Assembly (NCBI GenBank): GCA_947176685.1
Contig: CAMWRL010000007.1
Location: 1-22,986 of the forward strand
Origin: an uncultured Ruminococcus sp.
GTDB taxonomy: Bacteria > Bacillota > Clostridia > Oscillospirales > Ruminococcaceae
Direction: 5' to 3'
Length of the DNA: 22,986 nt
The position numbers and the translations under genes were made by a program. The notes under the pieces are model-generated. The model had not been told where the DNA came from, made no database searches, and was given only the letters and a program-made list of their open reading frames with translations. Shown one piece after another: positions 7,304 to 15,167 of the stretch; the first letter of the stretch is position 1, and every line of letters starts with the position of its first letter.

Positions 7304-8173
7304 TTGCGGAAAAATATGGACTGTTATCTTATGCTTATGCCGTTTATGGTACTTTTTGTAACTTTTACGGTGATTCCGGTTATAATGTCCGTGCCAGTAA
7401 GCTTTACGAACTTCAATATGGTACAGACGCCTGAATTTGTCGGACTGTCAAATTATACAGCGTTGTTTCTGTCCGACCGTATTTTTATGAAGTCCATAAG
7501 AATAACACTGATATTTGCGTTTTTTACCGGAGTTGTCAGTTTTATATTGTGTTTTGTGGCGGCGTGGCTGATAAACTCTATGCCAAAAAAAATTGCGGCA
7601 TTTTTTACTCTAATATTTTACGTACCGTCAATGGCTAATGTTTACAGTGTATGGAAAGTTATTTTCAGCGGTGACATAAACGGTTATATAAATTCGCTGT
7701 TAATCAATACCGGAATAATAACTGCACCGATACAGTGGCTTACGGACGGTCGGTATGTGTTGGGAACGGCAATTATTGTACAGTTGTGGCTGTCATTGGG
7801 AGCAGGATTTCTTGCAATGCGTGCAGGGCTACAGGGAATAGACCGTGCGTTGTACGAAGTCGGGGCGATTGAGGGTATAAAAAACCGTTGGCAGGAACTT
7901 GTATATATAGTTATTCCGTCAATGAAACCTCATTTAATGTTTGCGGCGGTAATGCAGATAGTGAGTTCGTTTGCTGCCGGAACGGTTATACAAAATATAG
8001 TAGGCTTCCCGAGTACTGACTATCAGGCACATACGGTTATGACGCATGCTTATGATTATGGCTGGGTGCGTTATGAAATGGGCTATGCTTCGGCAATATG
8101 TATGATACTTTTTCTTGTGATGTACTCTGTCAACAGGCTTGTCAGTCACTTTCTGGGGAAAAATACGGACTGA
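7304..8173 (+). CDS. Sugar-type ABC transporter permease (MalF/UgpA-like), first pair
   Basis: The 289-residue protein has about six membrane helices, beginning with YLMLMPFMVLFVTFTVIPVI. It carries the EAA cytoplasmic loop that docks the ATPase, here EVGAIEGIKNRWQELVYIVI before PSMKP. FTNFN after the first helix and LSNYTALF are typical of the MalF/UgpA/LacF group (binding-protein-dependent transport inner membrane component, BPD_transp_1). The start chosen is TTG at 7304, eight bases after GGGAG; ATG at 7316 is an alternative that loses four residues. It lies 13 bases after the binding-protein gene and 17 bases before its partner. It should form a heterodimer with the next gene; an ATPase must be supplied in trans. 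Confidence 0.88.
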   Translation: MRKNMDCYLMLMPFMVLFVTFTVIPVIMSVPVSFTNFNMVQTPEFVGLSNYTALFLSDRIFMKSIRITLIFAFFTGVVSFILCFVAAWLINSMPKKIAAFFTLIFYVPSMANVYSVWKVIFSGDINGYINSLLINTGIITAPIQWLTDGRYVLGTAIIVQLWLSLGAGFLAMRAGLQGIDRALYEVGAIEGIKNRWQELVYIVIPSMKPHLMFAAVMQIVSSFAAGTVIQNIVGFPSTDYQAHTVMTHAYDYGWVRYEMGYASAICMILFLVMYSVNRLVSHFLGKNTD

Positions 8174-8190
8174 AAGGAATTTTGAATGCG

Positions 8191-9063
8191 ATGTCCGACA
8201 AAAAGAAGGTAAAGATTTCGTCCGGAATGGCAGGACGGAAAAAATCCGGTACAGTAATGATATTCGTGTTTCTGTCGGTATTGGGAATATTTATGTTTTT
8301 TCCGGTATATCTGACGATTGTAATGTCCGTGAAGCCTGTTGAAGAACTTTTTGTATTTCCGCCGAAGCTCTACACATTAAGACCGACTCTGAAGAATTTC
8401 AGTGATATGTCCGAAGTCATACGCCAGAACCGTGTGCCGTTTTCGAGGTATGTTTTCAACAGTGTTGCCGTGACAGTTTCGGTAACGTTTTTACAGAGTG
8501 TTATAATATCAATGGCGGCGTTTGTACTTGCAAAGTGCCGCTTTGTCGGAAGAAAACTCATAAACAACATAATAGTCATATCGCTCCTTTACCAGAGCAA
8601 CGTTATTTATATAATGCAGTATATAGTTATAAACAAGCTCAATCTTACTGACAGTCTGTATGCGCTGATTCTGCCGTCAGCAGCATCACCAATGGGAACA
8701 TTCCTTATGAAACAGTCAATCAGTCAGTTGCCGGACTCGATAATAGAATCGGCAAAAATGGACGGTGCAGGACTTTTCCGGATATGCTGGCAGATAGTTA
8801 TGCCAAACCAGAAGCCGGCACTTATGACGCTGATAATATTTGCGTTCCAGTCATCGTGGAATATGCAGTCGGGAGCGTTTGTATTTCACGAGGAGTACAA
8901 GACATTGCCGACCGTTGTAAACCAGATTTCGTCAGCCGGAATGGTTCGTGCAGGCGTTTCAATGGCGGCGGCGGTGGTTATGCTTGTACCGCCTGTGATA
9001 GTTTTCACAATGGTGCAGGGGCAGATAATTGAAACTATGGCGCATTCCGGCATAAAGGACTGA
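8191..9063 (+). CDS. Carbohydrate ABC transporter permease (MalG/UgpE-like), first pair
   Basis: The 290-residue MalG-type permease has a charged N-terminal tail (MSDKKKVKISSG), a first helix around VMIFVFLSVLGIFMFFPVYL and about six helices in all. It carries the EAA loop IIESAKMDGAGLFRICWQIV before MPNQKP. The segment VKPVEELFVFPPKLY after helix 1 and RYVFNSVAVTVSVT are also typical of the MalG group. The start is ATG at 8191, 12 bases after AAAGGA; a TTG at 8182 is too close to the ribosome site. It partners the permease just upstream. Unlike many MalG proteins, the C-terminus continues after the last helix (IVFTMVQGQIIETMAHSGIKD), which is the normal family ending. Confidence 0.88.
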   Translation: MSDKKKVKISSGMAGRKKSGTVMIFVFLSVLGIFMFFPVYLTIVMSVKPVEELFVFPPKLYTLRPTLKNFSDMSEVIRQNRVPFSRYVFNSVAVTVSVTFLQSVIISMAAFVLAKCRFVGRKLINNIIVISLLYQSNVIYIMQYIVINKLNLTDSLYALILPSAASPMGTFLMKQSISQLPDSIIESAKMDGAGLFRICWQIVMPNQKPALMTLIIFAFQSSWNMQSGAFVFHEEYKTLPTVVNQISSAGMVRAGVSMAAAVVMLVPPVIVFTMVQGQIIETMAHSGIKD

Positions 9064-9076
9064 AAGGACTGGGACA

Positions 9077-11077
9077 GTGAAAAAATTTCTTGTGTTGTTT
9101 TTGGTGCTGATAAGTATTGTAACGGAAATTCCGGCAAAAGCCCTGCCGTATGTGTCGTATAACTATGATAATTTCGGGGACGCTGTACCGTCACAAGCCG
9201 GTTATATTCCTGAAAAAACTGTTTCATACGATTTCAGCGAACCTAAAGACATGTATTTTGACAATAAGAACTTTTATATAGCCGATACCGGAAATAACAG
9301 AATTGCTGTTCTCAGTAAAGACCTTGACAGCGTGGTGAAAGTTTATGACAGATTCACTATGCCGGACGGCTCGGAAACAACCCTCAGTCAGCCGGAGGGG
9401 GTGTTTGTTTCGGAGGAGTATATATATATTGCCGATACCGGAAACAACCGGATACTTGTTTCAGACTTTGATTCGGCGGTTGCTGAGGAAATTGAAAAGC
9501 CTGTTTCAGAGGTTTATGACCAGAAAAAGACGTTTCAGCCAACAAAAATCCTTGCAGACAAGGCTGGAAATATATATGCCATTCTGGGAAATATGACAAC
9601 AGGATGTGCAATGTTCAGCAGACAGGGAGAGTTTATGGGCTTCTATGGTGCAAACCGTTCGGAAGTAAATGCCGTGACTATCCGTAATCATTTCATTTCG
9701 GAAAAGAAAAAATCCAGACGTAAACGTAATATCCCGACCGGAATAAGCAATTTTGATATAGACGGGGACTTTGTTTATACGTGTACAGCGGATTCCGAAA
9801 AAACCGCCGATATTATTAAAAAGCTCAACGCCGCCGGAAAGAATATTTTCGCTGACAGGGAAATGCATTTCGGAGACTATCAGCCGAAACATAATACAAG
9901 TTACAGCAGGACTGAAATATGTGATATAGATATTTCGGAAAACGGAAATATAAACTGTCTTGATGCGGAAACCGGACATATTTTCCAGTATGACAAGGAT
10001 TGCAGACTGCTTTTTATAATGGGAAATATCTCCGGACAGTCGGGCGGTTTTGAAAGTCCGTCAGCGATTGAGACAGTTGGAAATAATATATACGTTCTGG
10101 ACTCCGGAAAGAATAACATAACAGTCTTTACGGAAACGGATTTCGGAAAGACCGTACACGAAGCGGTCGGACTGTATAATGCAGGCTATTATACGGAAGC
10201 CCTTGACTTGTGGTACGAAGTCCTGAAATATGACGGCAACTATAGTTATGCATATAACGGCGTGGGATATGCGCTTTTGAGGAACAGTGACTATAAGTCT
10301 TCAATGAAGTATGCACGACTTGCGGACAATCCGGAGCTTTACAACAAGGCTTTTGAGGAGTACCGGATGGAGTTTCTGAAAACCAACGCCGGAGAGATAT
10401 TTTTTGTTATAATTATAATTATCATTATTTTATTGATAAAAAAGAAGCGGCATAAATTTCCGGACAGCCGTCGGCTTAAATATACCATTATGCACCCTTT
10501 TGAGGGCTTTGAGGATATGCGCTGGAAAAAATCCGGTTCACTGAAAACAGCTTTTATAATAATAGTGTTGTTTTTTTTCGGAGTAATCGCCCGTGAACGT
10601 CTGTATGGATTACAGTTTGCGGCGCAGTATGACAGGACTTTCAATATAATTCCCTATGTTATTGAAAGTATAGTACTTTTTGCGGCGTGGACGGTCGGAA
10701 ACTGGTCGGTATGTACACTTCTGGACGGCGAGGGGACTATTAAAAATATCTGTATTTACAGTGCATATGCGCTTGTGCCGTATGTCGTACATATATATAT
10801 CAATGTTATTTTGTCGCACCTGCTTGTAAGGGACGAATATGTTTTTATGCAGGTTATTGAAGCTGTCGGGACGGTATGGAGTATTATTCTTATATTTTCG
10901 GCAGTAAAAGCAGTACACCAGTATTCCGTGAAAAAGACCTTTACAGCGATATTGCTTACAATTGCCGCAATGCTGATAATGCTTTTACTGCTTATATTGT
11001 TTATGGTACTGATACAGCAGATATGGATTTTTGTTTCGGCTGTCTGCACGGAAATCATTTACAGACTAAGGGTTTGA
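9077..11077 (+). CDS. NHL-repeat / TPR / Yip1-domain membrane protein, 666 aa
   Basis: The start is GTG at 9077 with an AAGGACTGGG site. A signal peptide covers about residues 1-22. An extracytoplasmic beta-propeller follows, with NHL-type repeats FYIADTGNNRI (66-76), IYIADTGNNRI (116-126) and IYVLDSGKNNI (338-348). A TPR-like helical pair lies at about 360-417 (AVGLYNAGYYTEALDLWYEV). One helix, almost all isoleucine, spans 441-454. A basic stretch precedes a Yip1-type multispan domain at about 470-660: HPFEGFEDM, WTVGNWSVCTLLDGEGT, YALVPYVV. From memory, this architecture accompanies DUF5696 proteins and sugar permeases in other Firmicutes. It may be a scaffold or sensor tying the extracellular binding parts to the membrane; no catalytic motif is seen. 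It sits 13 bases after a permease and 2 bases before the DUF5696 gene. Confidence 0.8.
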   Translation: MKKFLVLFLVLISIVTEIPAKALPYVSYNYDNFGDAVPSQAGYIPEKTVSYDFSEPKDMYFDNKNFYIADTGNNRIAVLSKDLDSVVKVYDRFTMPDGSETTLSQPEGVFVSEEYIYIADTGNNRILVSDFDSAVAEEIEKPVSEVYDQKKTFQPTKILADKAGNIYAILGNMTTGCAMFSRQGEFMGFYGANRSEVNAVTIRNHFISEKKKSRRKRNIPTGISNFDIDGDFVYTCTADSEKTADIIKKLNAAGKNIFADREMHFGDYQPKHNTSYSRTEICDIDISENGNINCLDAETGHIFQYDKDCRLLFIMGNISGQSGGFESPSAIETVGNNIYVLDSGKNNITVFTETDFGKTVHEAVGLYNAGYYTEALDLWYEVLKYDGNYSYAYNGVGYALLRNSDYKSSMKYARLADNPELYNKAFEEYRMEFLKTNAGEIFFVIIIIIIILLIKKKRHKFPDSRRLKYTIMHPFEGFEDMRWKKSGSLKTAFIIIVLFFFGVIARERLYGLQFAAQYDRTFNIIPYVIESIVLFAAWTVGNWSVCTLLDGEGTIKNICIYSAYALVPYVVHIYINVILSHLLVRDEYVFMQVIEAVGTVWSIILIFSAVKAVHQYSVKKTFTAILLTIAAMLIMLLLLILFMVLIQQIWIFVSAVCTEIIYRLRV

Positions 11078-11079
11078 AT

Positions 11080-13203
11080 ATGTACAGGATAAAGATTTTT
11101 TTAGTAATGATACTTGCAGTTTTTTCGGTGACGTTTTCCGGAAAGGTCAGTCAGTCCGGCACGGTTATGCAGGACTATCAGGCAGGAGAGTTTTCTCATT
11201 GTGCGGATTTGCGGACTGCCACCGAAAACGATAATTACAAACTGCTTGTATATGACGATACGGCAATATTCGGGTTGCAGGACAAGAAAAATAATTATAT
11301 ATGGTGGTCATCGCCCGTTGAGGATTTGGATGAAACGGATATTTCACCTGTTGCGGTCGAGAATCTCAAATCTTCGGCTGTTTTAAGATACGGTGAAGTT
11401 GAAGGACGTACTGATAATAATTTTCTGCGGTCAGGAAGTCCGGCGTGTACGGCAGGTGTTGCGGACATTGAAAACGGCATACGGATTGACTATGATTATG
11501 AAAAGTTTCATTTTTATGTTGACTATACGCTTGAAAAAGACCATCTTAAAGCAAGTCTGAAAACGTCCGGAATTGTCGAAAAGTCCGGTACAGATATTGC
11601 TGAGGAAATAATCATTGCCGGAAGTTTCGGAGCTGCTGACAGTACAGATAAAGGTTATTTTGTGATTCCTGACGGCAGCGGTGCAGTGATAAATTTCAAT
11701 AACAAGTCCGGAAGTACTTACAAACGGAGAATTTATGGTGACGACCTTACGGCAGTACCGGAAAAAAAGATTTCAGTGACAGAACAGGTATATTTGCCAG
11801 TATATGGAATAGTCCGTGAAAATAATGCTATGCTTGCAGTTGCTTCAAAGGGCGATGCCAACGCTTTTATTACAGCGGAAGTCTCCCGTTATAATACATG
11901 TAACTTTACGTTTGTGCTGAGGAATACCGATACTTATTATATGTCGGACGAAAGACTTACAGTTTTTGAAAGCGGCGGTATTGACTGCGGCGACATTGAA
12001 ATATTATATTATCCTGTTTCCGGAAAAAATCTGTCATATGTTGACATTGCAGAATGTTACCGGAATTACCTTATAAATGAATGCGGCATAGAGCCGGTAA
12101 CAAAAGAGAATTATTCTCCGCTGTACCTTAACTTCTGCGGCGGTACGGAAAAGAAAAAATCAGTTATGGGAATACCTTTTATGCGTAAGCAGAAGCTTAC
12201 AGGTTACAGCGACGCAGAAAGAATCCTGAAAGAAATTGACGCTGAAAATGTGGTTGTTTCGTACAGCGACTGGACGGACAACGCTATAAAAAACAAAATC
12301 AATACTACTGCTAAGCCGTCCGGTACACTGGGCGGAAAGAAAGATTTCCGGAAACTGAAAGACTTCATAGATGACAGAAATTATGAATTTTATCCGTCAG
12401 CCGGAAATATTGAATTATATTCCGGTCTGGGGACGGTGAGGGTTTCCGGAGTGTATGCAAAAGTTCCGGATTATGATTTGGCTTACGGAATGCCGGACAA
12501 TTACAGAAAAAGCCGTTATCTTCTGTCGCCTGAAAAATTCGGGAAAATAATGTCAGAAATAAATAAAAGTTATTCCGGAGCAGGTTTAAGCGGAATGTCT
12601 GCCGGAAAAATAACGTCAGTACTTTACGGCAGCTACGGAAAAAATAAAATCACACGTTTTCGGGCAATGGAGAATATAACCGAAAGTCTGTCCGGAATGG
12701 ACATCAATATACTTGCAGATGGTGCAAATGCCTATACTTTTCCATATGTTAAACACATTGTAAATGTACCGTTAAATTCAAGCGGATATGATATTTTTGA
12801 TTATGATGTGCCGTTTTATCAGATAGTAATGCACGGAATAATTCCCTATACCTCTGCCGCTGTAAATGCAAGTCCGGATATTACGGACACGCTTTTAATG
12901 TCGGCAGTCACCGGAAGCAATTTATATTATGACCTGATTTCCAGTGAAACCGATATTCTGAAAGATACTGAGTACAGTTATTTATATTATGCAAATGCTG
13001 ATTACTGGACGGAAACAATTTCTGAACAGTATAATAAAATTTCTCCGGTGCTGAAAGCCGTAAGCAATTCAACAATAATCAGTTACAGTGTTGAAAACTC
13101 CGGACATCTTGTTACAGCGGAGTATTCGGACGGTACTGTAATAACAGCGGATTTTTCAGAAAAAACCATAACATTCAATGATGATATTATTAATCTGAGG
13201 TGA
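11080..13203 (+). CDS. DUF5696-type secreted protein, 707 aa, function unknown
   Basis: The true start is ATG at 11080, two bases after the Yip1 protein's stop, with AAGGG ahead of it; in-frame codons further upstream only read through the neighbour. The signal peptide is MYRIKIFLVMILAVFSVTFS. Features I associate with DUF5696 are an N-terminal beta-rich part with YKLLVYDDTAIFGLQDKKNN, FVIPDGSGAVINFNN near residues 190-205, and a middle part that could be a TIM-barrel (YSPLYLNFCGGTE, VVVSYSDWTDNAIKN, YEFYPSAGNIELYSG). The C-terminal beta domain ends in LVTAEYSDGTVITADFSE. A barrel with Asp and Glu residues suggests a glycoside-hydrolase-like enzyme or a glycan-binding protein, but I cannot name catalytic residues. 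It lies in the middle of a sugar-importer operon and probably processes or presents the ligand outside the cell. Confidence 0.75.
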   Translation: MYRIKIFLVMILAVFSVTFSGKVSQSGTVMQDYQAGEFSHCADLRTATENDNYKLLVYDDTAIFGLQDKKNNYIWWSSPVEDLDETDISPVAVENLKSSAVLRYGEVEGRTDNNFLRSGSPACTAGVADIENGIRIDYDYEKFHFYVDYTLEKDHLKASLKTSGIVEKSGTDIAEEIIIAGSFGAADSTDKGYFVIPDGSGAVINFNNKSGSTYKRRIYGDDLTAVPEKKISVTEQVYLPVYGIVRENNAMLAVASKGDANAFITAEVSRYNTCNFTFVLRNTDTYYMSDERLTVFESGGIDCGDIEILYYPVSGKNLSYVDIAECYRNYLINECGIEPVTKENYSPLYLNFCGGTEKKKSVMGIPFMRKQKLTGYSDAERILKEIDAENVVVSYSDWTDNAIKNKINTTAKPSGTLGGKKDFRKLKDFIDDRNYEFYPSAGNIELYSGLGTVRVSGVYAKVPDYDLAYGMPDNYRKSRYLLSPEKFGKIMSEINKSYSGAGLSGMSAGKITSVLYGSYGKNKITRFRAMENITESLSGMDINILADGANAYTFPYVKHIVNVPLNSSGYDIFDYDVPFYQIVMHGIIPYTSAAVNASPDITDTLLMSAVTGSNLYYDLISSETDILKDTEYSYLYYANADYWTETISEQYNKISPVLKAVSNSTIISYSVENSGHLVTAEYSDGTVITADFSEKTITFNDDIINLR

Positions 13204-13209
13204 TTTCCA

Positions 13210-14106
13210 TTGAAAGAAAAAATAAAGATTCCGCATTCCGGAAGAAAATCGCTTTATGGTTATGGATTTATATCATTGTGGCTTGTCGGAACGGTTATAT
13301 TTTTCCTGATACCGCTTGTAAAGTCTCTGATATATTCGTTCAGCGAAGTCAGCATAGACTCCGGAAAGACCGTTACCGAATGGGTCGGCTTTGAAAAATA
13401 TATAAAAGTCCTCACGGAAGACGAAAAGTACACGGAATATTTAACAGATATGCTTGTGGAAACACTCTGGAAAACTCCGCTTATAATTATATTTTCAATG
13501 TTTATAGCGGTAGTTCTTAATCAGAATTTCAGAGGACGGACGTTAGCAAGAGCTGTATTTTTTCTTCCGGTAATAATAGTAACAGGTTCTGTATATAAGG
13601 TCATCAGCAACGATATAAACACTTCAGTTGTCGGTGATGCGGAAAAATTTTCTACGGTATTCTCGACTAACCTGATAGGCGAATTTCTGGAGTTCATAGG
13701 CGTGTACGGAATAAGCGACAAGGTAAATACTCTTATTTCGGCGGTTGCGGATAATATTTTCGGGATAGTCTGGAACAGCGGCATACAGATTACATTATTT
13801 CTGGCGGCATTGCAGGGAATACCGGTTTCCGTCCGTGAAGCCGCAACGCTTGACGGTGCTACGGCGTGGGAGTACTTCTGGAAAATAACCGTCCCGTATA
13901 TAAAGCCGTTCATATTGGCGAACGTTATATTTACAGTTATTGACACTTTCACAAATCCGCTCAACACGGTTATGGAACGCATAGGTACTATGCGCAATCA
14001 ATGGGCATTCGGGGAGGCTTCGGCAATGGCGTGGATATATTTTATAATAATTATGGTTATAATTGGTATAATATCTTCGTTCAGCAGGAGGGATTTTAAT
14101 GAATAA
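13210..14106 (+). CDS. Sugar-type ABC transporter permease (MalF/UgpA-like), second pair
   Basis: The 298-residue permease starts at TTG 13210. The ribosome site GAGGTGAT spans the stop codon of the previous gene six bases earlier, so translation is probably coupled. The first helix is FISLWLVGTVIFFLIPLVKSL and the EAA loop reads VREAATLDGATAWEYFWKIT before VPYIKP. Between the helix near VVLNQNFRGRTLARAVFFLP and the EAA loop it has a long extracytoplasmic insert (about residues 130-185, NDINTSVVGDAEKFSTVFST and onward) that the first MalF-like permease in the operon lacks. This may contact a different binding protein. It overlaps its partner by eight bases. No separate binding protein is encoded nearby, so it may share the 949-residue one. 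Confidence 0.88.
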   Translation: MKEKIKIPHSGRKSLYGYGFISLWLVGTVIFFLIPLVKSLIYSFSEVSIDSGKTVTEWVGFEKYIKVLTEDEKYTEYLTDMLVETLWKTPLIIIFSMFIAVVLNQNFRGRTLARAVFFLPVIIVTGSVYKVISNDINTSVVGDAEKFSTVFSTNLIGEFLEFIGVYGISDKVNTLISAVADNIFGIVWNSGIQITLFLAALQGIPVSVREAATLDGATAWEYFWKITVPYIKPFILANVIFTVIDTFTNPLNTVMERIGTMRNQWAFGEASAMAWIYFIIIMVIIGIISSFSRRDFNE

Positions 14107-15001
14107 GTTACCCAAAAAAATATGGGTATTTTTCCGGACAGTAATACTTACAGGCATAAGTTTTATAATAATGTATCCGGTCATATATATGGTAAGCTGT
14201 GCATTTCGGGAAAGTACAGACATGAATGACCCGTCCGTGATGTGGCTGCCGAAACACTTCACGCTGGACGTTATGAAAGATACCATTAAGGCTATGGATT
14301 TCGGGAACACCTTGAAAAATACGTTATTTCTGAATGTGGGATGTGCGGTTGTACAAGTGATTTCGTGTGCGGTGACGGGTTATGGTTTTGCAAGATTTGA
14401 TTTCAGGGGGAAAAGATTTCTGTCTGCGATAGTGATAATGATGATACTTGTACCGCCGCAGGTAATATCACTTCCGCTGTATACACAGTTTATGAACTTC
14501 GGAATAGGAAGTTTCCGGATAAACCTGATTGACAATATGCTGACTATGTATCTTCCGGCAATTACGGCTAACGGTCTTAAAGCAGGACTTATGATTCTGA
14601 TATTCCGACAGTTTTTTTCCGGTCTGCCCCGTGAGCTTGAGGACGCCGCATATATTGACGGCTGTTCGCCGCTGAGGACGTTTACTGCGGTAATTCTCCC
14701 TAACGCTTTGCCGGCAGTGCTGACGGTTTTTTTGTTTTCGGTTGTGATATATTGGAACGACTGTTATACAAGTACGGTATTTTTCCGGAACACCAAGACC
14801 CTTACGCTTGTGCTTGAAAACCTTGACAGCCAACTCAAAAAAAATTTATTTGGTTCGGCAGACGTGCAGATAAGTCCCCGTGAGCAGATTGTCTGGAAAG
14901 AAGCCGGATGTCTGCTGTCAATAACTCCTCTGCTTGTGATGTACGTCTGTTTGCAGAAACACTTCACCGAAGGCATAGAACGTTCGGGGCTTGTAATGTG
15001 A
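14099..15001 (+). CDS. Carbohydrate ABC transporter permease (MalG/UgpE-like), second pair
   Basis: This 300-residue MalG-type protein has a first helix VILTGISFIIMYPVIYMVSC, the post-helix segment AFRESTDMNDPSVMWLPKHF and ALTGYGFARF-like CAVTGYGFARFDFRGK. Its EAA loop is LEDAAYIDGCSPLRTFTAVI before LPNALP. The ATG at 14099 lies inside the last codons of the previous permease (eight-base overlap) and follows AGGAGGG at the usual distance, so the two are probably made in equal amounts. It is the last gene of the operon. The following 90 bases hold no strong terminator, only weak hairpins without a T-run, so some read-through toward the lipoprotein genes is possible. Confidence 0.88.
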   Translation: MNKLPKKIWVFFRTVILTGISFIIMYPVIYMVSCAFRESTDMNDPSVMWLPKHFTLDVMKDTIKAMDFGNTLKNTLFLNVGCAVVQVISCAVTGYGFARFDFRGKRFLSAIVIMMILVPPQVISLPLYTQFMNFGIGSFRINLIDNMLTMYLPAITANGLKAGLMILIFRQFFSGLPRELEDAAYIDGCSPLRTFTAVILPNALPAVLTVFLFSVVIYWNDCYTSTVFFRNTKTLTLVLENLDSQLKKNLFGSADVQISPREQIVWKEAGCLLSITPLLVMYVCLQKHFTEGIERSGLVM

Positions 15002-15093
15002 TTTAGGGACTTATAACAAGTTTTATACACTGTTTTTGTGCAGATTAGATAATAAAATTCTTGAATTTATTGTAAAAGTTTCCGAAATATCAA

Positions 15094-15122
15094 TTTACTT
15101 TTGTTCTCAATAATGGTATAAT
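15094..15122 (+). promoter_or_regulatory. Promoter for the lipoprotein gene array
   Basis: TATAAT at 15117-15122 is perfect and is preceded by TGG, making an extended -10 (TGnTATAAT). A TTTACT -35 (15094-15099) lies 17 bases upstream. The leader to the ATG at 15168 is about 39 bases and ends in GAAAGGAG. Confidence 0.72.
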
Positions 15123-15167
15123 ATATAATAATACCAGAATATCCGCATTACACCGAAAGGAGTGTAC

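Noticed and set aside
9506..9979. 157-codon minus-strand frame inside the NHL-Yip1 gene
   Set aside because: It is antisense to a supported gene with signal peptide and repeats, and has no recognisable features.
10400..10445. Simple AT-rich sequence coding a run of isoleucines, possible phase-variable repeat
   Set aside because: The codons vary (ATA, ATT, ATC) and the stretch forms a membrane helix; there is no uniform short repeat that would slip.
13521..14310. Long open frames on the minus strand opposite the second permease pair
   Set aside because: They run antisense to clear permease genes, lack ribosome sites and show no domain; they are shadow frames.
15002..15093. Possible terminator after the last permease
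   Set aside because: The small hairpins seen (e.g. AAATTC-TT-GAATTT) are AT-rich and lack a following T-run, so none is called.
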